A DNA stretch of 22,439 nt, from assembly GCA_910587875.1 (NCBI GenBank), contig CAJUOD010000043.1:1-22439 (forward strand), given 5' to 3'. A program made the translations under genes and the position numbers. Numbering within the stretch: position 1 is the first letter of the stretch; the number at the start of each line of letters is the position of its first letter. Positions 7,384 through 14,757 of this stretch are shown piece by piece. Source of the DNA: an uncultured Oscillibacter sp. (lineage in GTDB: Bacteria; Bacillota; Clostridia; Oscillospirales; Oscillospiraceae). The notes under the pieces are model-generated. The model searched no databases and had not been told where the DNA came from. It saw only the letters and a list, made by a program, of their open reading frames with translations.

Positions 7384-7434
7384 TTACATATGTTACTCTC
7401 AGTCATATATATCACAAAAATTCGCTGACTGCAA
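7384..7434 (-). promoter_or_regulatory. Promoter of the SorC regulator gene with an operator-like site
   Basis: Read leftward: -35 TTGCAG (7429-7434), 17-base spacer, -10 TATATA (7406-7411). Downstream of the -10 is GTAACATATGTAAT (7383-7396), with an ACATATGT palindromic core and the same GTTACAT-type half-site as the dhaL operator region. This suggests autoregulation. Confidence 0.6.
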
Positions 7435-7625
7435 GTATTGAGGGGCTGAGAAAAGTACCTCTTTCCGTTCTCTGGGTTTAATCACATATCTACGGTTCCC
7501 CCAAACAGCGCTCAATTTGCCGCATTTACTTTTCAAATTGTGGAACGCCGCACGATAATGCTATAGCTGGGTTTTTCGGGTTTGAAAAAGGCGGGTCAAG
7601 GATTACGGTATCTATCTCTGTGTGA

Positions 7626-8233
7626 TCATTCAAATCTCGCCGGAGCCTTGTACGCCAAGGTTTGATGATGTCGAACCTGATTGTAAAAGTCGACATATGC
7701 GTCCACGTTTTTTCGGAAATCTGCTTCCGGAGAATATTCATGGCGGTAGGTTTCCTCCCTTTTAAATGTTGAAAAAAGGCTTCCGCTACCGCATTGTCAT
7801 GAGGGTACCCAGATTTTGAAAACGACTGTTTTACTTTACATTTCTTTAGCAACGCAGAGAATGTTCCAGAAACATACTACGGGCCTCGGTCGCTGTGGAA
7901 TGTAAGGCTGGAGGGATTCCCACGCTCTCGAAATGCTTTCCTAAATGCGGTTGATACCAATTGTGTGCTACATTTTCGAGACACACGATAACCTATGACT
8001 TTCCTAGAGAATAAATCAAGAATTGTACGGAAAAAAGGAGACACAGGATTTAAGTTAAATCCCGTGTCTAAGAATCGAACCTGAATCAGTTTTTTTGTGA
8101 TGACTTTTCCCATTTTCAAAAGGGCATCTTTATTGAGATTTTTTAAAAACCCAGTCATATCAATGGATACAGCATAAAACGGGGCCGCTTTTCGATAAAA
8201 AAGTTCAAAAAGCGGCTCCGCTTCAAAATACAA
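7626..8233 (-). pseudogene. IS3-type transposase (OrfB, DDE/rve) remnant
   Basis: One leftward frame reads ...TILDLFSRKVIGYRVS...LTFHSDRGP, then a TAG (7877-7879) where the family has Gln, then YVSGTFSALLKKCKVKQSF and SKSGYPHDNAVAEAFFQHLK. After that the frame shifts and the true C-terminus continues as REETYRHEYSPEADF...VDFYNQVRHHQTLAYKAPARFE, stopping at 7626. So there is at least one nonsense mutation and one frameshift. The catalytic DDE core (the Asp of HSDRG, the Glu of DNAVAEAFF) is recognisable. Sequence above about 8090 no longer looks like a transposase, and OrfA is missing. I could not find clear terminal inverted repeats. The GC drop at about 7440 marks the start of the accessory island. 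Confidence 0.75.
8195..8223 (-). terminator. Short terminator after the nuclease-like gene
   Basis: Read leftward: AAGCG-gagc-CGCTT followed by TTTGAACTTTTTT. The stem is only 5 bp but has a long T-rich tail, placed about 50 bases after the stop of the 754-residue gene. Confidence 0.4.
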
Positions 8234-8275
8234 TCAATAAGATTAAATGAATAAAAGCCGATTCTTCTCTTACAT

Positions 8276-10540
8276 CTAAATATTGCTTAAAGCCGCTTCT
8301 CGAATGGGATCTTTGCCCAAAATATAGTCTTCATAAAAAATAGCAGAATCTTTTTCATCCATTACCGGTACTGGAATAATCTGCTTTACAATGTGGTCAG
8401 AAATCGGATGAGTTGTCACAGGGTCCATCAGATAGGCCATAAATTCTTGTGCATCCGGATAGCCTTTTTCCCATAGGTACTTTGTATTCCGTACTTTTAT
8501 ATTTTTTTCCATTATCTCTACAACGTCAACATATGGATTTGTGAAATATTTCAGGTAGGTGGAGTCATCCGTAATAAAAACATCACCATCCCTCAGCGGT
8601 GTATAGTCATAAGCGTCTGTACAAACAACTAGAATGATATGCTCCCGATCAAACGGCTGATCCGGCAAGCGTATAGAGACCTCTGTTCTAATCTTTTCCC
8701 AATCATATTGTACTGACTCTGCCCGGCGGTGAAGCTGTTCTGTCGCCTCGATAATATTTTTTTTTCGCTTTTCCAGGTCATTCAAATCATATGAGGTCAT
8801 AACAGCTTTCAGTTCTGTCAGGATAAGGTAATCTCCCAGAACAGAAATAGCATCAAATTCAATATCTTTGCCATCAAATGCAACGTAGGTTACTGTATTA
8901 GTATTAACTGCGAAATTTGGGATTGCCTTGAAACGATGTTCAAGCGGGCCGGTAGAATATCCTCTTTTTAAGGAATCAATGAACCTTTTCTCAAAGATAT
9001 GACCTACTTCCGACATGTTTTTTTCGAAACGGATAAACTGCCGCTCAATGGTTCGGTCTAAATTCATTTGGTCCATTAGAGCCTGAACCAATATGACCTG
9101 TGTTTTGCTGATCTTTAACAGCGGCTGTGCAAAAATATCATCATCTCGATTCTTCTGCTCATGAAAGACAAACCTGTCCAGCAATTTGTTAGCATAATCA
9201 GTTTTAAAGTTATGAAGCCTTGATAATTCCGCAGAAAGATAAGAGATATCGGCGAGGCAAATCTCATTTACATATGTATTGGGAGCATCCTCGTCAATCA
9301 CCTGGAGCGAAGTAACAAATAGAATCTCTGACAAAGTAACCAAGTAGGCATAAACACATAGTAAGTCGCGTATCTTAACACCCTTCACAGTACAGTCCAG
9401 ATAATATTTTTTTGTCAAAACCTCTACAATGCGGCCTTTGGACTTTGCAATACCCTCTGCCTTTTGAAACAGTAACTGGTCGGGATAGAATCTACTTAAA
9501 TCTAATAATTTAAATCCCTCCGTTTGAAGATTGAGCAGAGTAGTTGCCAGTTGGAACAATGCCTCTTGGGCGACAGAAATATCTGATCGATTTTCAGGAT
9601 CTAATAGCGCTAAACTCTGGACTTGATATTCCCTTCTAAGTAGGCCAATACTTCTAGCCTTATATTTCTGGTCGTTTTCCAATGAGAATAGATAATATTG
9701 CAAACCTTCTTCTGTTTTTCCTTGGCCTCCCAGCTCATAATAGCCAAATCGAATTCCCTCCTCGACCCTACAAAGAAAATATCTTTGGGAGGCAATATAC
9801 ATATATCTCTCAAATTCTACATTCTCATAGGGACGAATCTGTTCAAACCTTATATCGGCATTTGTCACCAGTTCTTTTAATCTCTTTCCGTATTGAAAGT
9901 ATAAATAATGGACAATTTCATTTATCACTTCAAGGTTGGATTCGATATTGCCCGCAATAGAACCTTTCAAATTGCCCTGATATTCAACGGGCCTGTTGGC
10001 TACAGCGAACTCCATTCCTGTAACAAAATCTTTATCAAGTATTTCTTGAACACTCTGGCGCAAGAGACGTGCCTGGTCTTGGAAAAAGACCAGAACAGTC
10101 ATCAATTGTTCCACAAAGGAGAGCTTTCCAATTTCGCACTCATCCATCCGTTTAGAATTAACGGAATTCATTTGGTAGAAGCAATTGGTATACGCCGCCA
10201 AATTAATGAGATCATCTATCAGACGGTCATCAATTTGCAAATTTTTATGAAGCCCCTCTTGCGGATTAGCTTCTGGATCGTTAATTTGCCTGATCAAATA
10301 AATCGTTTCCAACAAGATCTGGTTTGTTTTTTTTAAATCTCCGAATGTGTATTTTACTCCAATTGGATTGCGGATAAAGTTTGATTTGAATAGCATATGT
10401 TTCAAATCGTGATCATAGGGTTGGCCAGTCCTAATATTAGAATTATAAAATAATACCAAAAGAAAAAGGTTAGTTTCACATCCACTCAAGTCGTTTCCTT
10501 TATATGATTCAATAAGATCATTCATTATTTTTGTAATCAA
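8276..10540 (-). CDS. Large protein with C-terminal PD-(D/E)XK nuclease-like domain; defence candidate
   Basis: This 754-residue protein is not one I recognise by name. Residues 1-about 530 are almost entirely helical, with no motif I know. Residues about 535-670 look like a PD-(D/E)XK nuclease core: beta strands, EFDAISVLGDYLILTELKA with D563 and E576-x-K578, then a helix with EQLHRR (Q602) and the closing strand EHIILVVCTDAYDY. The D...ExK plus helical Q/RR arrangement is found in restriction- and repair-type nucleases. The last 80 residues are an extra tail. It overlaps the upstream 77-residue gene by 4 bases (ATGA), so the two are one translationally coupled unit. The AT-rich island, the flanking recombinase and transposase fragments, and a second nuclease fusion nearby support a mobile defence role; this is inference. 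Confidence 0.85.
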   Translation of the reverse strand: MITKIMNDLIESYKGNDLSGCETNLFLLVLFYNSNIRTGQPYDHDLKHMLFKSNFIRNPIGVKYTFGDLKKTNQILLETIYLIRQINDPEANPQEGLHKNLQIDDRLIDDLINLAAYTNCFYQMNSVNSKRMDECEIGKLSFVEQLMTVLVFFQDQARLLRQSVQEILDKDFVTGMEFAVANRPVEYQGNLKGSIAGNIESNLEVINEIVHYLYFQYGKRLKELVTNADIRFEQIRPYENVEFERYMYIASQRYFLCRVEEGIRFGYYELGGQGKTEEGLQYYLFSLENDQKYKARSIGLLRREYQVQSLALLDPENRSDISVAQEALFQLATTLLNLQTEGFKLLDLSRFYPDQLLFQKAEGIAKSKGRIVEVLTKKYYLDCTVKGVKIRDLLCVYAYLVTLSEILFVTSLQVIDEDAPNTYVNEICLADISYLSAELSRLHNFKTDYANKLLDRFVFHEQKNRDDDIFAQPLLKISKTQVILVQALMDQMNLDRTIERQFIRFEKNMSEVGHIFEKRFIDSLKRGYSTGPLEHRFKAIPNFAVNTNTVTYVAFDGKDIEFDAISVLGDYLILTELKAVMTSYDLNDLEKRKKNIIEATEQLHRRAESVQYDWEKIRTEVSIRLPDQPFDREHIILVVCTDAYDYTPLRDGDVFITDDSTYLKYFTNPYVDVVEIMEKNIKVRNTKYLWEKGYPDAQEFMAYLMDPVTTHPISDHIVKQIIPVPVMDEKDSAIFYEDYILGKDPIREAALSNI

Positions 10541-10770
10541 AGCATTTTCCGTCCTTTTAAAGCCATATTACTTATATCAATAGTTTCACGATAGTCCCTG
10601 ATTTTTTTAGATGTCCGTAGTTTTTCTTCATTCAGCGCATCATAAAACTTCTTTCTTGTTGTAGTGGCAATGCCTATATCTATGATTTGTCTCGCTAAGA
10701 GCAAATCAATCGAGGACTCGTACTGAAACGCCAAGCGTGCGTAGAGTTCGCCGATTTCTTTCTCTGTCAT
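10537..10770 (-). CDS. Small partner protein of the nuclease-like gene (77 aa)
   Basis: This 77-residue charged helical protein (MTEKEIGELYARLAFQYESSI...) is unlike any family I can name. The start ATG follows GGGAGAATGGGAG. Its stop overlaps the start of the 754-residue gene (10537-10540, ATGA). That argues the two work together, for example as a regulatory or inhibitory subunit, an antitoxin-like partner, or a DNA-binding adaptor. It has no membrane segment and no clear helix-turn-helix. Confidence 0.75.
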   Translation of the reverse strand: MTEKEIGELYARLAFQYESSIDLLLARQIIDIGIATTTRKKFYDALNEEKLRTSKKIRDYRETIDISNMALKGRKML

Positions 10771-10794
10771 GCTCCCATTCTCCCTTTTTCTACA

Positions 10795-10823
10795 AGTATA
10801 TCAGAAAGAACAGGATTTGTACA
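10795..10823 (-). promoter_or_regulatory. Probable promoter of the two-gene nuclease operon
   Basis: Read leftward: TGTACA (10818-10823), 17-base spacer, TATACT (10795-10800), 24 bases before the ATG of the 77-residue gene. It sits just past the end of the recombinase fragment. Confidence 0.55.
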
Positions 10824-10826
10824 GCT

Positions 10827-11177
10827 TTATTCCATTTCTATGGAGGGAGACTGGTATCTGGTCGATTTCCTCGGATGTCCGGCTTTGTCATAATCCACGT
10901 TACATCGGCAATCCCTTTCGAATTGAGCATACATATACACGCTTATACCAACAATTGGGATATATTTCTTATTGGCCAGGAGCTTATCAATAGCTGCCCT
11001 GGTCCATTTGGATTTCCCTGTCGGGGAGGATACACCCTTCACAAAGAGCATATCAGCAATTTTCCCCAAGCCGGCTCCAGCAAGATAGTATTCAAACATA
11101 TTGCGGACAACATCTGCCCTCTCCTCATGAATGACAATTACCTCACCATCTAAAACATAGCCATATGGAAGTTTCAT
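10827..11177 (-). pseudogene. Internal fragment of a large serine recombinase
   Basis: The 116-residue translation (LPYGYVLDGEVIVIHEERADVVR..., then IADMLFVKGVSSPTGKSKWTRAAIDKLLANKKY) matches the 'recombinase' domain of large serine recombinases, which follows the catalytic resolvase domain. It lacks the N-terminal resolvase domain with the catalytic serine. It ends at TRYQSPSIEME, just where relatives (from memory) continue into the CGECG zinc ribbon. An ATG at 11177 with a GGGG-rich upstream is present, so a short protein could be made. However, neither the catalytic nor the zinc part is there, so it is best read as a leftover of recombination. Confidence 0.7.
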
Positions 11178-11311
11178 AATTACCCCACTTTCTTTAACGT
11201 AAATAAAAGCAGGTTTAAGAGAGAACTAGGCTCCTCAAATCTGTTTGCCGACACGTATGATATGTAATTATAGCCATTTTCTAGCATCAATTTCAATGCA
11301 ATTTCACCAAG

Positions 11312-11353
11312 AAAAGCAAAACCTGCGTATAACTATCGTTACACACAGGTTTT
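11312..11353 (-). terminator. Terminator downstream of the tRNA-Arg fragment
   Basis: AAAACCTG (11318-11325) pairs with CAGGTTTT (11346-11353), and the stem extends inward with one mismatch. Read leftward, the stem ends in TTTTGCTTTTC. It begins 8 bases after the tRNA 3' end, as expected for the original tRNA terminator. Confidence 0.65.
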
Positions 11354-11361
11354 GTCTACTT

Positions 11362-11406
11362 TGGTACGCCCTGAGGGATTCGAACCCCCGGCCTTCTGGT
11401 CCGTAG
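11362..11406 (-). other. 3' half of tRNA-Arg(ACG): attachment-site remnant
   Basis: Forty-five bases match a tRNA from position 32 to the end. In order: anticodon loop CTACGGA (anticodon ACG), 3' anticodon strand CCAGA, variable loop AGGCC, T-arm GGGGG-TTCGAAT-CCCTC, acceptor strand AGGGCGT, A73 and CCA. The 5' half is absent: the bases beyond the anticodon loop (ACAAG, where TCTGG is needed) do not pair with CCAGA, and no D-arm follows. A tRNA cut exactly at the anticodon loop is the classic footprint of a tyrosine-integrase attachment site. The terminator lies on the 3' side, so that side (below 11362) is probably the old chromosome and the inserted element lay above 11406. Confidence 0.8.
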
Positions 11407-11521
11407 CTTGTCTGAGGGCATCAAATAAACGTTTTTTGCTCCATTTGATGCTGTTCGCTTAGAATATTAACAGCCCTTCGTACTGCCCGTTCCACTGGTT
11501 CCACAGAGAAATTTCCTGTTC

Positions 11522-11541
11522 TGGGTCAAGTTATGGGTCAA
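11522..11541 (+). repeat. Direct pair of TGGGTCAA, 12-bp period, next to the tRNA fragment
   Basis: TGGGTCAA occurs at 11522 and again at 11534. A similar pair with the same 12-bp period stands just past the integrase (TGGGTCAA at 3171, TGGGCCTA at 3183). The spacing and position beside element ends suggest arm-type integrase or excisionase sites (inference). The rest of 11407-11592 has no gene; a short leftward frame ending at 11430 may be the decayed tail of an integrase. Confidence 0.45.
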
Positions 11542-11592
11542 GACTGTGCAAGTCCCTGCTCCCAATAGCCTCTACACTTCCAAATAAATCGT

Positions 11593-13572
11593 TCACTTTT
11601 CCAAATGAATCAAAAGCCTATCCAGCATTTCTCCTAGAAAATCCGCTGGCTCTTTTTCGCCCTGCGTCTTGACAGCAGCCATCTTCAGCAAATCCTGGTC
11701 GGAAAGGCACAGAATCAGTTTTCCATTTTCCCGCAGGCTGCCCTTTGCCGCCCGCAATGCGTGATCATCACTGCCTTGTCGAGAGATAACGATTGCCGCC
11801 TTCCGCAGAGCCGTTCCATATAAGTATTTTTCCGTTGAGTAAATCTCCTTCTGACTGATTTTATCTGAGTAGTTCTTGAATTCAAAAACAATGTACTTTG
11901 TGTTAAAGTAGCGCATGATTGTGTCAAAAAAGTCTTGGTGAATACCGCTTTTGATCTTGCAGCATAAATCAAAGCGGTTCAAGCCGTTTTCGGTCCGTTT
12001 CTGCCTTTCCCAGAGGGTCAGGTACTCGCCAAGGGTATATTTCAGGATATCAAAGCAAAACTGCTCATACGCCTGAAAATGCTCTTTTCCCGGTGGAATA
12101 TCCTGTAACCGGTTTTCCCATTCTTTAGATTCTTTTTTGACTTCCCCTTCATCCTCTGAAATTACCTCCGATTCAGCCTGCGGAACTTGCTCCGATTTGG
12201 TTCCTTGTGGAATCTTTAAAACCTCCGGAAGCATATTGCCGTCCGGCGGTGCTGGTTCGATGTCTCTAATAGCGTAATCCAGCAGTGCGATAAATTCGTC
12301 TTTGATATTCTCGAATCCACTAAACAGCCAAAGCAAATTCCGGACATCCCAAATGAGGGCATGATACTGTTCCAAAGCGTTGGCCTTGCTGTATTTGGAA
12401 ACTTCGTTAGCAAGGACCAGAATCGGCGTGCCCTTTTTCGAAAGGGATAATAGCCGTTCGCAGGTATTCTTGATCCGGGCCGACGGAACGAATCTGCCAC
12501 TGTAACTTTTCAGTTCAAAATGCAGAGTCTGGCCCTCCATTTGAAGAGTAAAATCGCAGAAGGGTTCTCTTCCCAAGGAGGGTGCTTTTATATCAGTTCG
12601 CCCCGTCAGCTTTGACAGCCAGCGGGTAAATAAATTTGCAAATTGCAGCTCACGCGGTATTTGCTGCTCCTGTATACCGACTGTTAAGCCGCAGACAATT
12701 CCATCCGCAATTTGCTTGATAGCCTGTATGTTAGCAGAATATATGAGCTTTTGATAAAGCCAGGATTTATTTGAGTGGTCAGGAAGAACGTAATTAGAGG
12801 GAAATCCTTTCAGATTCGCGACCTCACGGTGTGTAATTTTTCGGAATTGGCCACCGGTATCAATCAACGGAATTTTCCAGTAATTCCATCGTACAATATC
12901 TGTCCCCACATAAGCGCCGGATTTCCAGCAATAGAAACGGCTTCCGTCTTGATGGGCCGGAATATTTGCCGCATTGTTCATGGCATTGAAATACCATGAA
13001 TCAACCGGTCCTTTTAGCTGGAGGAATTCCTCTGGAGGCAAAGGAGTCGGAATTTTATTTTCTGGGAGCTTAAAATCCGCTCTTATATCCGGTCTGGTCC
13101 CCACCATAAAAGCCATCCGTTCCGCAACGGGCGCTCCTGTTACTTGCGCTACATCAAGGATTTGGTATACGCACCGATATCCTTTCCCGGCAGCGTCATT
13201 CAAAAGGATTTGCACTGCTTCACTTTTCAAGAACGACACGCTGAAAGCCAGAAAAAAGGCCCTAGGACGGGAAAAGTCCAGAAGCATCAGGAAATCGCGG
13301 GCAGTAGCTCTGTGCTCTTCCGGCGCAATGAATTTGGCATGGGAAGGAACAGACCGGTAAAGCCTTGCCGCCAAAAGATCTGCGCTGGGGACGGATCTGA
13401 GACCGTCCTCCTTAAATGGAAGCGGATAAACTGGAGTATTCAGATTGACACAATGGACTTCTGCCGCTTTCTGCTCTGCTTCATAAGCGGCAATTATTTT
13501 GAAGCCCGCCTTTTCAAAGCCGAGAGACAGGTCTCCTATTCCAGCGTTGATAACTACGGCCGTCATTTGCAT
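11593..13572 (-). CDS. Degenerate C5-methyltransferase fold fused to two PD-(D/E)XK nuclease-like domains
   Basis: The start is set at ATG 13572 (659 residues) because GGAGGGG stands 8 bases upstream. A longer frame from 13617 lacks a ribosome binding site. Residues about 5-295 follow the C5-cytosine methyltransferase plan: motif I INAGIGDLSLGFEKAGF, E31 of motif II, and a motif IX/X-like stretch (KITHREVANLKGFP 245-258, IYSANIQAIKQIADGI 277-292). The catalytic elements are lost: no PCQ cysteine at motif IV (LYRSVP instead), AFS where ENV should be (109-111), and GAPVAERM instead of GVPQxRxR (146-153). Two nuclease-like cores follow: D340...E353-x-K355 (HFELKS) and D535...E564-x-K566 (VFEFKN), joined by an acidic linker (about 440-490). 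The second core continues with YLYGTALRKAAIVISR and LILCLSDQDLL, as in Mrr-like restriction endonucleases. Its own promoter is at 13632-13660. It is probably a nucleic-acid-sensing defence effector; it is not a working methyltransferase. Confidence 0.85.
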   Translation of the reverse strand: MQMTAVVINAGIGDLSLGFEKAGFKIIAAYEAEQKAAEVHCVNLNTPVYPLPFKEDGLRSVPSADLLAARLYRSVPSHAKFIAPEEHRATARDFLMLLDFSRPRAFFLAFSVSFLKSEAVQILLNDAAGKGYRCVYQILDVAQVTGAPVAERMAFMVGTRPDIRADFKLPENKIPTPLPPEEFLQLKGPVDSWYFNAMNNAANIPAHQDGSRFYCWKSGAYVGTDIVRWNYWKIPLIDTGGQFRKITHREVANLKGFPSNYVLPDHSNKSWLYQKLIYSANIQAIKQIADGIVCGLTVGIQEQQIPRELQFANLFTRWLSKLTGRTDIKAPSLGREPFCDFTLQMEGQTLHFELKSYSGRFVPSARIKNTCERLLSLSKKGTPILVLANEVSKYSKANALEQYHALIWDVRNLLWLFSGFENIKDEFIALLDYAIRDIEPAPPDGNMLPEVLKIPQGTKSEQVPQAESEVISEDEGEVKKESKEWENRLQDIPPGKEHFQAYEQFCFDILKYTLGEYLTLWERQKRTENGLNRFDLCCKIKSGIHQDFFDTIMRYFNTKYIVFEFKNYSDKISQKEIYSTEKYLYGTALRKAAIVISRQGSDDHALRAAKGSLRENGKLILCLSDQDLLKMAAVKTQGEKEPADFLGEMLDRLLIHLEK

Positions 13573-13631
13573 ACCGATATCCCCTCCTGAACTGACGCGG
13601 GCACTACTCATTGGCAATTGCTATATTGCTC

Positions 13632-13660
13632 ATTATATTCCCTGCTCCGTCTTCTGTAAA
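13632..13660 (-). promoter_or_regulatory. Near-consensus promoter of the methyltransferase-nuclease fusion gene
   Basis: Read leftward: -35 TTTACA (13655-13660), exactly 17 bases, -10 TATAAT (13632-13637). It lies between the XRE gene stop (13689) and the fusion gene, which gives the fusion its own transcription start independent of the regulator's promoter. Confidence 0.75.
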
Positions 13661-13688
13661 GTTTTAAAGCGCTGCAAAACGGCTGCAA

Positions 13689-14021
13689 TTATAAATATTT
13701 GTTAAGTGCGGTTTTTATAGCCGGCAGTATATCTTCTATAATTCTGATTTGCTGTGTAGTGCAAGTTTCCAGCGTGTGGGTAATTGCTTCTATAGAAGCG
13801 CTGCGTATACCCGGATTACTATCCGACAAGAGTTCGTCGGTGCGAACTTCCAGCACGCTTGACAACTCAACAAAAACAGGAAGGCTTAATTTGGTGTTTC
13901 CTGTTTCAATGTGGCTCATATGTGTGACAGAGATCCCTACTTCTTCTGCCAGTTCTTCCTGTGAAAGACCGCGGGCTTTCCTGATTTTGCGGATTCGCTG
14001 ACCAATTGCGTAATAGTCCAT
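13689..14021 (-). CDS. XRE-family helix-turn-helix regulator (110 aa)
   Basis: The N-terminal half is a Cro/C1-type HTH: IGQRIRKIRKARGLSQEELA, then EEVGISVTHMSHIETGNTKLSLPVFVELSSVL (about residues 6-62). The C-terminal 45 residues are helical and may dimerise. It lies 116 bases upstream of the fusion gene on the same strand, in the position of a controller protein of a restriction-modification system. A long inverted repeat upstream (14031-14068) is the likely operator for autoregulation. AGGCAGG before the ATG is a modest ribosome binding site. Confidence 0.88.
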   Translation of the reverse strand: MDYYAIGQRIRKIRKARGLSQEELAEEVGISVTHMSHIETGNTKLSLPVFVELSSVLEVRTDELLSDSNPGIRSASIEAITHTLETCTTQQIRIIEDILPAIKTALNKYL

Positions 14022-14030
14022 GACACTACC

Positions 14031-14068
14031 TGCCTATATAATTAAAATATACTTGAATTATGTAGGCA
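14031..14068 (-). promoter_or_regulatory. Inverted-repeat operator before the XRE gene
   Basis: TGCCTATATAATT (14031-14043) and AATTATGTAGGCA (14056-14068) are inverted copies with one mismatch and a 12-base AT-rich spacer. A further TATATAGGC half-site lies at 14091-14099. The arms start 9 bases before the XRE start codon, so a bound dimer would block its expression. No clean -35/-10 pair could be assigned. Confidence 0.6.
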
Positions 14069-14099
14069 TATGTGGTATTTTAGAATAAACTATATAGGC

Positions 14100-14757
14100 T
14101 GTTTTATGTCTATTAAATTTAATTTGCAATGTTGAACAAGCGGGAATGAAAAGCAGGAATATATGGTGTAAGCTTTTCTGAAATGCCTAACAGAAAAAAT
14201 TGAGAAAAAGGGAGGTAATTGAGATTATTATGATGGTAACAACTACCTGCCTGCCTGTAAAAGTGATTAATAACCGTCGTGTTGCGTCAGGGTAATCGAC
14301 ACGGAAAAGGGTGTCTGCGGATAGGCGCAAGGAACTAGTATTGTGATGAGACTGCCGTTTACCATATGGATGCCCATTAGAGAAAAGATATAACGGGAAC
14401 TCTGATTGCAAACAGTGCTCTGCAACTGCTCTTCTATATAGTTCAAATAGAATAGGGGGTTCATTCGTCAGCGTCAGAGCGAAGAGACTATAGTAGCTAA
14501 AGCATGCGGAGTTAAATCCCGCCAAAAATCTGTTAAGCAGGGAAAATTTTTTACGGATTTATACTTAGAGTAAAGAGATGGGAAAATTTCAGCGTATCTA
14601 GCGTATCTAAAGATACGGTGAGGTCCTAGAACACGCACCAAAACCTTCCTAAAGTAGATAATAGCGTAGTCCTTTGCGCTTTCTTTTAAATGTTGATGTA
14701 AACCTCAATCTTAACACTCACGTACCTATATACTGACATACAGCTATATTGAAAGTG
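14100..14757. other. Gene-free AT-rich gap between the defence island and envelope genes
   Basis: No reading frame with a plausible start, ribosome binding site and composition was found on either strand. The leftward 14187-14525 frame has none of these. The stretch holds a perfect 9-bp tandem repeat, GCGTATCTA twice (14592-14609), followed by the inverted AGATACG. It probably contains the promoter of the envelope genes: TATACT at 14730-14735 is a weak -10 candidate without a good -35. Confidence 0.45.

Noticed and set aside
11362..11406. Functional tRNA-Arg gene
   Set aside because: The acceptor 5' strand, D-arm and 5' anticodon strand are absent.
11593..13572. Annotation as an active DNA cytosine methyltransferase
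   Set aside because: The PCQ cysteine, ENV glutamate and QxRxR residues are all missing, so methylation activity is not supported.
14187..14525. 112-residue open frame on the - strand in the intergenic gap
   Set aside because: No usable ribosome binding site and no recognisable domain; the opposite strand is broken too.
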